DNA of 64,000 nucleotides from Pontederia crassipes (taxonomy: Eukaryota; Streptophyta; Magnoliopsida; Commelinales; Pontederiaceae). Below are positions 46,734 to 56,223 of the stretch, one piece after another. The notes under the pieces are model-generated. The model saw nothing but the letters and a program-made list of their open reading frames with translations. It was not told the origin of the DNA and made no database searches. Both the position numbers and the translations under genes were made by a program. Location of the stretch: contig CM060188.1 in NCBI GenBank assembly GCA_030549335.1, positions 43,365,696 to 43,429,695 on the forward strand, read 5' to 3'. The stretch's first letter is position 1. Every line of letters starts with the position of its first letter.

Positions 46734-47545
46734 CTTTCAACTACTTGGACCACAACTGATAGTTTGTATTGGTATCCAACCTTGGTTCAACTAGTCGACA
46801 GAGGATTTCCAATGATCCAAGCCTTTCAACTACCAGGTGATGGACAACCACAGATGCTGAAGAACCAGATGGGCATACTCATTCTTTGAACAGTTAGATT
46901 TGAATATAAAGGACACATGAGATTCACATTCTACTATCAGAAAAGAAATCAACAAAGAATTGACGCATTGAAACAAATATGATCTGATGCATTTTGGGTA
47001 CTTTGCTGATACTCTCTTCAAAAGAAATTTGTCTGATATAGAGAGTACCAGGTTTCAGACAGCCATTTGGAGAAGCAAACGGGATTCCTGCACTGCTGAT
47101 TTTCACAACATAGATCACAGGAGTCATCCCTTGTTGCTTGCCAGCAGGTCTAGAAACAGGCAGCAGAATTTCGACTACAAATCCAAACCAGAACCAGAGG
47201 AGGATCAACGGCCCAAAATCCTGATAGGAACAAAGAAACGAAGCACAATCCCACGCCCACACCCTTCTTTTCTCAGGGCTACTCTCTTTTGTTGCTCCAC
47301 TCTAAAAAGCACTAATTAGCCGTCAGTAGGTCAGCATCAAACACCTCCGAGCCGCTCCCAGCCTTGTAAAACACCCGAACCACACCGAAGCTCGATTAGA
47401 AACTCTATCTACATGCAAAAGAACAAGGGAAAAGAAGCCCTCAAGCGTTCCCCTGAGCCTCCGGCGGCAACGTGACATACTGCATCCCCTTCTAGATAAA
47501 CTGGTCGCCTTTTCTTTTCACTGATTTAGCCAACGGAGCTTGCTT
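46734..47545. other. Right copy of the duplication, then 3' flank of the ARM-repeat gene
   Basis: 46747-46833 is the second copy of the segment at 41802-41875 and continues as an open frame to 46889 (YPTLVQLVDRGFPMIQAF, LPGDGQPQMLKNQMG) that looks protein-like but matches nothing I recognise. From about 47300 to 47545 the sequence probably contains the minus-strand 3' UTR of the ARM-repeat gene. Confidence 0.4.
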
Positions 47546-49023
47546 TTACCTCAATGACGCCGGCGACATCCCTCCCTCATGCCGCTGCTCCCTCAAGTAC
47601 CCGAGCAGCGTCTTCGCCTGGGCGAAACGTCGAACTTAAGATGACAAAAAGAATAGGAGATCAGGAGATTGAATCGTATGGAGCTGCTGGATACCTTGGT
47701 CTTGGCACGAGCCGAACCTGACTGCGATAAGGCGACGAGAGGCGGGATGGCACCCTCGCGGACAAGGAGATCGCGGTTGCGATGGTTCTCGGCGCAGAGC
47801 AGCAGCAGGGCCTGCACGGCGAACTCCCGCCCTCTCGATGGACCGGCTTCGATGGCCTCCACGAGGGCCGGGATCCCGCCGGCCTCAACAATTGCTTCCC
47901 TACCCTCCGGTATTGCCGCCAGGCTACCCAGAACCACCATTGCCTTCTCCCACGTTCCTCCCCCGTGCTCGCCGATCATGTCCACCAGCGGTGCCGCAGC
48001 CCCCGCACTCACCGCGCGTTCCTTGTTCCGCCGCGCGCTGCACAACTTGTACAGCGTAGTTAAGGCGTCCTTCTTCCCGCGGCTCGTGCCACCCACGAGC
48101 AGCGCCACCAGCGGAGGGATCGCTCCGCACGCTCCGATAGTCGCCCGGTTCTCCTCGATTAACGATAGACTCAGCAACGCGCATGCAGCATTCTGCTTGG
48201 CCACGACAGTTCCGGTCCGCAGAGCGTACACCAGCGGCTTAATTGCCCCAGAAGCTGTGATCCGCCCTTTGTTCTCCTCCTCCAGCGAGAGATTCAGCAA
48301 AGCCGTGACCGCGTTCTCCTGTGCCGCCGGATCCGTGCTCCGGAGCAGCGACACGAGCGCTGGGATCGCTCCCGACTCCGCTATTAGCGACCGGAAGTCA
48401 GACCGATGCTTAGCTAGTAGCCTCAGCCTCGTGGCGGCAGCCCGCTTCATCTCGAGAGACGGCGATGTCAAGCTCCCCATGCAAGCCCGCACCGTAGGTT
48501 CCACGTTCTCCACCGACGCGCTCTCTAAGACCTCCGACGAGGACGACGACCCGAACCAAGGCAAGTTTCCCGAATCGTTGTCCAGAGCCTCCAGACCCGA
48601 TACCGAGGAGCTCCGCGGCGCGTCGTCGGTTCTCGGCAACGAAGCCAGGCGCTGGAGCTCGCCGGAGATGTCAGAATTACAGCTCGAGTAATCCGAGAAA
48701 TCCCGGGATATATCGAGGAGCTCCGAAGTGACTGCATCCGAAGCGAAACCCAAGTTACCGCGGCTAGCTCCGAAGGCGGTTGTGGCGAGCTCCCGGAGCT
48801 TGAAGTCGACCACGGAGTCGCTCAGGTTCTCGGAAATCTCGCCGGAGAATCCTTCTTCCGCAGCGGACGTAGCTTCGTCGGACGGGAAGGAGGCGTAGCT
48901 GGGGTTGATACGGAAAAGGTTGGAGCGGATGGTGCGCATAGACCGGCCATGATGGGAGCGCTGGATCCGGGACGTGGAGGAGCTCAAAGAAGAAGGGATC
49001 TGGGAGTCGGCGAGAGATACCAT
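47546..49023 (-). CDS. ARM-repeat protein related to U-box E3 proteins, without U-box (466 aa)
   Basis: Two exons on the minus strand: 49023-47695 (443 codons) and 47617-47546 (23 codons plus stop), with a 77-nt GT-AG intron. The first ~200 residues are Ser-rich and probably disordered (RSMRTIRSN, LSDSVVDFKLRELA). Then come about six armadillo repeats (residues about 205-450) with typical signatures: SGAIPALVSLLRS, QENAVTALLNLSL, AKQNAACALLSLS, CGAIPPLVALLVGG, GKKDALTTLYKLC, AGGIPALVEAIE. The spliced end TLLGYLRE is the usual family ending, which supports the intron. The repeats are closest to those of PUB-ARM ubiquitin ligases such as PUB4/SPL11, but no U-box is present, so it is probably an ARM-only relative acting as a protein-interaction scaffold. 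GC content is high, as in many monocot genes. Partners unknown. Confidence 0.88.
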
Positions 49024-50996
49024 GATGGCGATGTGGTGATCCTGATATGAAACGAGATAGCTCGACGAGGTCTACACAACCAGGAGATCGAGAAGGGGAA
49101 GTGACGCCATTGGAGGTAGGAGACTCGGAGGGCGGAGGGCGGAGGTCGTCAATGGCGTCTCCAGTAGCGGTGGGTGGAGGGAGTACGATAGGCAATGGTG
49201 GGGTGATGTGCTGCGCGCCTTTTCAAGCGAGAGCAGGGAAGAGAGGTGACTGAAGATGGATCTCAACGGTGGTTATACGTACACGTGGGCGGCTGTGATC
49301 TATTTCCAGATTTCTGCAGTTGGAGACACGCTTGGAGGAGTACAGCTGGCGAAGTGCCACGTGTAATCCGGGGGAGCCCGGGCGAGGATGACACCTGTGG
49401 TAAACGCTGCTGCAATATATCTTACATTTCCTTTCTGATAATTTATTTTATTTACTTTTTTCTTTTCTAAAACTCACCTTTGAATTTATGTATACATTAT
49501 TTCCAATTTCAATTCACAAAAAAATATCATAAACACCGAAAAAGTCTGCTGCTGTGCGGTGAAACTGATAAAATTGAAGTGTTTCTTCAATCTTAAGAGA
49601 AATGAGATTGGGAGAGTGAATGGGAATTTTATTTCCAAGATAAAAAAACTTTAGTACACTCTCTTCTAATAATTCTTTTATAGATGTTTGGGGGCAAAAA
49701 AAAAAAAATCAGACACAGCTATGACTATTACTACCCTTTAACCTTAAAATTCCTATTAAAATTAAGGATTGAAAACAAATCAAAGAGACCCACCTTATCT
49801 AATAAGTAGTAGTATTGATCGTTTGCATACTCTTCTCTTCTCTCCTATGAAGTATCAGCCAATTTTAATATCCTTGTTACAAGACTGAATTATTACTATG
49901 TGGATGGCTGCTTTTGTAGAGACAAAAAGAAAACAAAGTTGGAAAATAATCTGTCATTAGTTGAAATATGCTCAAGCTAAAACAATTGATACTGGTTTAG
50001 TGCTTTAGCAAGAAAGTCAATCAGCTATTCATTAGTCGAAGTATGCCGGAGTTGTATTAATTGTTGCAAGCTATTCTGAAGTGACGACCAATTTCAATAG
50101 AATATATAATGGACGTCCTCCCTACCTATTTTGCACAACCGTACAATCAAACGATCAACAGGTTATTGATTTCGACGTGGTTCAAAGAATTTTTAAGAAA
50201 AAGAATGGACAGTTGAGAAAGTGCGTGAGTAGGTCTGGATTTTCTCTCCTTCCAAATCTGAAATCTGTCCTAGCCAGCTTGTGCAGAGAAATCTATTCGA
50301 GGAGATCCGTACCACTCTCGTAAACTCGCACTATCATTCTTCTCGCTGTCGTCGATGCTCACAGATCTCTAATCCTCTCTTCTCGGTGTCATTTATCTCC
50401 ATTTTTGTTGTCGTGAGGAGGATGGTAACTTCAAGTTAGCGAACTTTATTAATAGGATGGTAACTATTATTCATTAAAATAAGATAAAGTTATCTATAAT
50501 TTAATGAAAGACTTAAATAATAATAATTCTAGAGACTCATATTGTCATGTGCAATTTTATCGTCATGAATTACTAATCGTCATCAAGTATATCAATTACT
50601 TGCATGGATTCAGGAAGTAAAATTTCAATTAGAGTATGTAAAGACCATTAAATGATATGCATCCTAAGCACGATAATATATGATATATATATGACAGTTT
50701 CATAATAAGGAAAAATATATATGCATGCCATGTCATAGTCACAAGGATATATATGTCATTAGTTCATAACATAAGGTCATCAATAAAATAATTGATATGT
50801 AAACATTATTAGTAGTTCATCAATCAGTCAGTACAGTAGGTATACCAAGTGACTAGCACTTATCCTTATTCTTTCATAACCCCTTTGGATCTCAATTTCA
50901 TGGTCATGAGTCTTTTCAGTTCAGTCGGTTCAGTCTTTGATCTTATAAGAATCAAGTCGTTGCCCTCTAATAGGCTAGTTAGGCCTTGGAGCCGAG
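49024..50996. other. Upstream region of the ARM-repeat gene and intergenic DNA
   Basis: 49024-49260 is GC-rich and probably 5' UTR and promoter of the minus-strand gene. Beyond, the sequence is AT-rich with no recognised gene. The open frame at 50081-50323 (MTTNFNRIYNGRPPYLF) has no known domain. Confidence 0.45.
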
Positions 50997-52131
50997 TGTC
51001 ACACCCCATTCTTCAACCACGTCCCAGGACGAGTGTGAGACGTAGTGACATGTAAAGCTGGAACACAGGCGACGCCCACTTTGACATTCTGCCCGGTTTG
51101 GCAAAATGCCCACTTTGATAGTGGCGGCAGAGTAGTGCATCACGCATTTGAGCAGCAGAGGGATGATTCCGTCCCAAGGCAAAATGGCCCGTCCCAAAGT
51201 GTTCTAGAAGATGGTAGGTATCAAGGAGGACAGCTGGACATAAGTGATCGTTGGTGGTTACTCACTGGATGAAGATGGCAGCTAGAGAAAGATATGATGA
51301 GGCACATCATATCTGCCCAAGATCAAGGAGGATCGTAGAGGATCTGGCCGGCCAACTAATCCCATGAAATCTGGGTGATCAGGAGGACCATCCTAGCTGT
51401 GATCTTGAGGAGAAGATCATGAGTAATCAAGAAGGATTATTCCAACCAATATCCTGATGAGAAGTTCGTGGAGGATATTGTGGAAATCAGGGAGGGTCTT
51501 GTGGAGAAGATCCTAACACCTAAGATGATCCCAGAAGATCAAGATGGATCCAGAGGATCATGGAATGATTATGAGAATCATTCCAAGTGTATCTTGGTGA
51601 GAAGATCATGGAGGATTTTAAAAAGAAGATCCTTACGCCAACTATGGGGGTTTTGCAAGGCAGGGAAATCAAGGAGGATATCCCAAGGGATCAGCTAGTG
51701 AATCAAGAGGAAGATCCCAAGATATCAGTAAGGAGAATCAAGGAGGAGGATCTCATGATATTCGCGAGAGAATCAAGTGAATCCCAAGGATCTCGGCCAT
51801 ATCAGGAGGGCGTTAATGTTGTAGCTCTCCCCATTCTTGTATAAATAGACCCTGAGGGTCGATTGTGTACAGCATCCGATCGGAGTAGCGATTGAGGTCA
51901 CGGAATAGATTATATGCTTTCCCCCTTAATATTCTTGTTGTGTTCCAATGTCGTAGTGCATCCTATCTTAAGTGCTCAAGCATTATTCCGCAATGCTGGG
52001 TACATGTGCTATGGAGCGAACTAGCAAAGTGTCATTGTCGTAGTACTCTTGGAGGCTGAACGGACGTCCCGAGAAGGGGAGGTGTCGTGTCGCACGGAGT
52101 TTTCGGAGAAGCGAAAAAGTAGCCCGTGACA
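50997..52131 (+). repeat. LARD-like element 5' LTR
   Basis: Contains the TATA box TATAAATAGACCCTGAGGG near 51840, at the expected promoter position for the LTR transcript, and tandem GAAGATC / AGGATC-rich sequence at 51300-51830. Confidence 0.88.
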
Positions 52132-52133
52132 AA

Positions 52134-52145
52134 TGGTACCAGAGC
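52134..52145 (+). other. LARD-like element primer-binding site
   Basis: TGGTACCAGAGC, two bases past the LTR end. It matches the initiator methionine tRNA form TGGTATCAGAGC except for one base. Confidence 0.75.
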
Positions 52146-53717
52146 GAGTTCTCACTATCTTGACTTTGATACATTTGGTATTAGAGCCTAGGTTCGAGTA
52201 GGAACTTGGAGGTGGAACCTAGATTCATGGAGGAATTCGGGGATAAGGCCAAGTTCGTGCAGTAAGTTGGCGACACCACGACAGAATGACAAGGACGAGA
52301 CGTAGCTCGACAAGAGACAAGCGGCTGGTGGCGCCTTGGTTGTAGTAGATTAGCATCCTGCGAAGGATTCGATGCAAGGCTCGACGGTCAGCACTATTCC
52401 ATCCCTTTCCTCTCCCTCAAGGACCTAGCGGACGTGGAGGTTTGTCCACTAGGACCGGTTAGTTCTAGTGCGCAGGTGGCTATCCCATGAGCGGAGTTTT
52501 GGATAGCACATACCGAAGAGGTCGTGATGTTGGAGAAGATCTATGGCTCGTGGCTGGTGGTGGAGGCCGGAGTGGCTTTTCCAGGATCGTTCGCAGAAGG
52601 TGACCTCCCAAGGTGTGGGAGTACCCGACGACAGACTTGGTGGGAGAGCAGACCCACCAGAATGCTTTGGCCATCTGACGTTGCTGGCCAGGATGCATGG
52701 CGCAGGAACCCAGAGGAGCAGCAATAGGTTCAAGGCATGCAGATGCCTTGCATGGCAGTTCACGATGACTAAGAGCACGACGAGTCTCTGGAGGAACAAA
52801 GGCGTGATGGGGCGATGAAGCGTGCAGGTCATGGAGGTATCCCTGAGATGATCCTGGTCAAGATCATTCTTCATAAGCCCGCAATACAGAAGGTGGCGGC
52901 TGAGGCCAAAATCGATCATCCCAAGATCTTTGGCGCAGCAAGGATCTTCGACGGACCAGTCATGTTCTCGAGATGATGGCACGTAGGCCATGTCCTTGGA
53001 GCGCAAATGGACAGGTCATGGGGCAATGGTAGGCGGCCATGTCCCTGGATCTTCAGTGGAGCGAAGATCGAAGAAGTCTTGGGACGGTGGCAGGAGGCCA
53101 TGTCCGAGGACGCGCAGAGGGGTGAAGTCCATGGCGATCAGACACCGGAGGAACCGTTCGAGGAGAAGCATGATCAAGCCTAGTCGAGCAGCAAGGTGGA
53201 TGCACTTCACTGCTTGGTGCAGTCCAAAAGAGGCCGAGACGTTGGCCAGACCACGGACGAAGTGCACTAGGACATGATATGCAGATTTGTCCTAGGGCGT
53301 GTGCATGGAGGAGATGCCCCACATGATTCATAGAACGGCGACTGAAGGTGACCGACAGCCAGCGTGACACCTTGGGGTAGCAAGGTGACACAACGAAGGC
53401 TCATGGTTCGAGCCGGAACTTTCTCGAGAAATGCCTTCAAATGGCTTAGGCCGAGCGAAGGACATCTCTGCGGCAACTTGTCCAGGGCACGCGGATGCCC
53501 GGGCAACGGCGGTCCTCATCGACGGCAGGCAAGCCCATACTCTAGAGGAGCAGGGGCGTGCAAGACATTGGAGAGGCTTGGCCAGGGAGTCGACATCAGG
53601 TGAGACCCTCCTCCATAAATCCGCAACGCAGGGCGTGAAGGATTGGGCCAATGAAGGCCATCCAGGAGGTCCTTGGTGTAGCAAGGTCTAAAGGAGGGAT
53701 GTTGCGTGGCGACATCC

Positions 53718-53850
53718 GGGTTGGTAGGAGCAAACTACCAACCACCAGACTTCCTTCAAGAAGCATGGTGCGATGTGGCACAAGGCGTGGAAGTCTAGGA
53801 CGTAGCAGGCAGGCTATGTCCTCGGGACAACAGCGAGAGGCTATGTCCCA
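53718..53850 (+). repeat. Hairpin cassette 1
   Basis: Starts with the stem-loop GGTTGGTAG / GAGCAAA / CTACCAACC (53718-53742; 9-bp stem, 7-nt loop). A conserved tail follows: ACTTC, GGAAGTCTAGGACGT, GCAGGCTATGTCC, GGGACAACAG and GCTATGTCCC. It shares this order with the cassettes at 54279 and 54523. Confidence 0.8.
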
Positions 53851-54278
53851 GTAGTCTTCGGAGGTGGGAAGACTATAACGTGGTGGCGCCTTCGGACAAC
53901 AAGGCAGCGTTGTTCGATCAAGTCAAGTCGACACTTGATTCAGCAAATTCAAGCAGCGAGATGGAAGATTTTGAGGCTTGAGATAGTTTGGACGTTGGCC
54001 AAGTGCACTGCCACATCCAGGCGAGCTGAAGACATGGCGCGAGGTCATGTCCTTGGGACGTGATATGCGGGCCGCATCCTTGGGACGTAGCAGGACGCTG
54101 GTGTCCCAAGATCTTCAGAAGAGTGAAGGTCCGTAGACAGCCAAGGTGACACCTTCGGACAATAAGGTGGCATGCGAGGGGGACGATTCATGCAGGGACT
54201 TCCCCGAGAAGCATTCAAGTGGACCAGTCCATGCGCAGGATGGCACTTGGCATGTGGATGTTTGAATACAACATCCTA

Positions 54279-54412
54279 GTTGGTGGGAGCAGACCACCAA
54301 CCCTCAAACTTCAGGCGAGAAGGCAGGTGCAGCGTGGGCACGAGGATGGAAGTCTGAGACGTGGCGTGCAGGCCATGTCAAGGGACAATAGCAGGGAAGC
54401 TATGTCCCAAAC
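54279..54412 (+). repeat. Hairpin cassette 2
   Basis: Stem-loop GTTGGTGG / GAGCAGA / CCACCAAC (54279-54301). Compared with the other two copies, the stem changes A to G on one side and T to C on the other, so pairing is kept. The tail carries GGAAGTCTGAGACGT, GCAGGCCATGTC, GGGACAATAGCAGG and GCTATGTCCC. Confidence 0.8.
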
Positions 54413-54522
54413 CCTTCAGTGCAGTGGAGGCAAGTGGCGCCTTCGGACACCAAGGCAGTACTAAAGAATCAGTTTGGGCAGGAACATGATCGAGAGATGG
54501 GAATGTCAGCATAAGGCATCTT

Positions 54523-54655
54523 GGTTGGTAGGAGCATACTACCAACCCCGGACTTCATGCAAACAAGCGAGTGCGCAGAGGCACTGAAGTTGAAGACCGA
54601 GACATGGCGTACAGGTCATGTCCCGGGACAGCAAGCAGGGAAAGTTGCGTCCCAA
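54523..54655 (+). repeat. Hairpin cassette 3
   Basis: Stem-loop GGTTGGTAG / GAGCATA / CTACCAACC (54523-54547). The tail carries GAAGACCGAGACATGG, ACAGGTCATGTCCC, GGGACAGCAAGCAGGG and GCGTCCC. It lies about 210 bp before the 3' LTR. Confidence 0.8.
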
Positions 54656-54741
54656 AGTATTCAGTGGAGTGAAAACCATAAGTGGTCGAAGAATATGACC
54701 ACACCCTGAGGTCAGACGTCACCGAGGATGATGACATGGTT

Positions 54742-54754
54742 GGGTGGGGGAGGA
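54742..54754 (+). other. LARD-like element polypurine tract
   Basis: GGGTGGGGGAGGA immediately before the 3' LTR, at the plus-strand priming position. Confidence 0.75.
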
Positions 54755-55879
54755 TGTCATGCCCATTCTTCAACCACATCACAGGAAGAGTGTGGGGCGC
54801 AGTGACATGCAAAGTTGGGACGCAGGTGGCCCCTACTTTGGCAGAATGCCCACTTTGGCATTCTACGCACTTTGGCATTCTGCCCGGTTTGGCAGAACGC
54901 CCACTTTGGTAGCGGCGGTAGAGCAGTGCAATGCGCATTTGGGCAGTAGAGGGATGATTCCGTCCCAAGGCAAAATGGCCCATCCCAAAGTGTTCTAGAA
55001 GAGGGCAGGTGTCAAGCAGGACAGCCGGCCACGAGTGATCGTTGGTGGTTATTCACTGGATGAAGATGGCAAAAGATATGATGAGGCGCATCATATCTGC
55101 CCAAGATCAAGGAGGATCGCAGAGGATCTGGCCGACCAACTAATCCCATGAAACTCGGGTGATCAGGAGCATCATCTTAGCTGTAATCTTGAGGAGAAGA
55201 TCAGGAGTAATCAAGAAGGATTATTCCAACCAATATCCTGATGAGAAGATCGAGGAGGATCTTGAGGAAATCAGGGAGGGTCTTGTGGAAAAGATCCTAA
55301 CACCTAAGATGATCCCAAAAGATCAAGATGGATCCAGAGGATCATTCCAGGCATATCCTGATGAGAAGATCAGGGAGGATTTTAAAGAGAAGATCCTTAC
55401 GCCAACTATGGGGGTTTTTCAAGGTAGGGAAATCGATGAAGATATCCCACGAGATCAGCTGGTGAATCAAGAGGAAGATCCCAAGATATCAGCAAGGAGA
55501 ATCAAGGAGGAGGATCCCATGATATTCGCGGGAGAATCGAGTGAATCCCAAAGATCTCGGCCATATCAGGAGGGAGTTAATGTTGTAGCTCTCCCCATTA
55601 TTGTATAAATAGACCCTGAGGGTCGACTGTGTACATCATCCGATCGGAGTAGTGATTGAGGTCATAGAATGATTAATGCTTTCCCCCTTAATATTCTTGT
55701 TGTGTTCCAATATCGTAGTGTGTCCTATCTTAAGTACTCATGCATTATTCCGCAATGCTAGGTACATGTGCTATGGAGAGAACTAGCAAAGTGTCGCTGT
55801 TGTAGTACTCTTGGAGGTTGAACGGACATCCCGAGAAGGGGAGGTGCCATGCCTAGAAGCGAAAAAGTAGCCCGTGACA
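54755..55879 (+). repeat. LARD-like element 3' LTR
   Basis: Aligns along its length with the 5' LTR, with several small indels. It has extra copies of a CACTTTGGCATTCT-type unit near 54835-54910, and the TATA box TATAAATAGACCCTGAGGG near 55600. Confidence 0.88.
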
Positions 55880-56223
55880 CGAAGCTCCGTCACTTGAAGG
55901 TGAATGAGAGTATTCATACTGTTGTCGGTAAGATATTAGAGCACAATAATTTCTCCAAGGTGTAGGGCACAGTAATTTCTCAAGAAAAATTCTAACATAA
56001 TAGAGCAGGGCACAATATTTTTGTCATCAGTTTGAGGGGCGACAAGTAATGGTATACTTCAATTGGGTTCATTATTATCATAATCAATAAAATAATTTAC
56101 GTCGCTCAGTCTTCATATTTTAACCTAGTTACGACTGTCCGTGCATTATATCCAAGTTCATAAAAAATCATTAATTAGTAATAAAGAATAGTAAATACCT
56201 TAAAAATAACTCAAATTCATTTT
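55880..56223. other. Short intergenic stretch
   Basis: No feature recognised between the LARD-like element and the LINE. Confidence 0.5.

Larger units (their letters stand above)
50997..55879 (+). mobile_element. Non-autonomous LTR retrotransposon (LARD-like), no gag-pol
   Basis: Two LTRs of 1135 and 1125 bp in direct orientation, each starting TGTCA(C/T)... and ending AGCCCGTGACA. A PBS TGGTACCAGAGC follows the 5' LTR at 52134-52145, one base off the initiator-Met form, and a purine tract GGGTGGGGGAGGA precedes the 3' LTR at 54742-54754. The 2.6-kb interior (52132-54754) is GC-rich and full of diverged repeats. I find no zinc knuckle, protease, RT or integrase motif in any frame, so it must borrow proteins in trans, as LARD-type elements do. 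The flanking 5-mers CCGAG and CGAAG differ, so no clean target duplication is visible. Confidence 0.85.

Noticed and set aside
46924..47262. 112-codon minus-strand frame downstream of the ARM-repeat gene
   Set aside because: No recognisable domain, and in a region better explained as 3' flank.
50081..50323. 80-codon open frame
   Set aside because: No family recognised, no neighbouring exon support.
52449..53684. Open frames of up to 185 codons in the LARD-like interior
   Set aside because: No gag, protease, RT or integrase motifs; frames overlap on both strands in GC-rich degenerate repeats.
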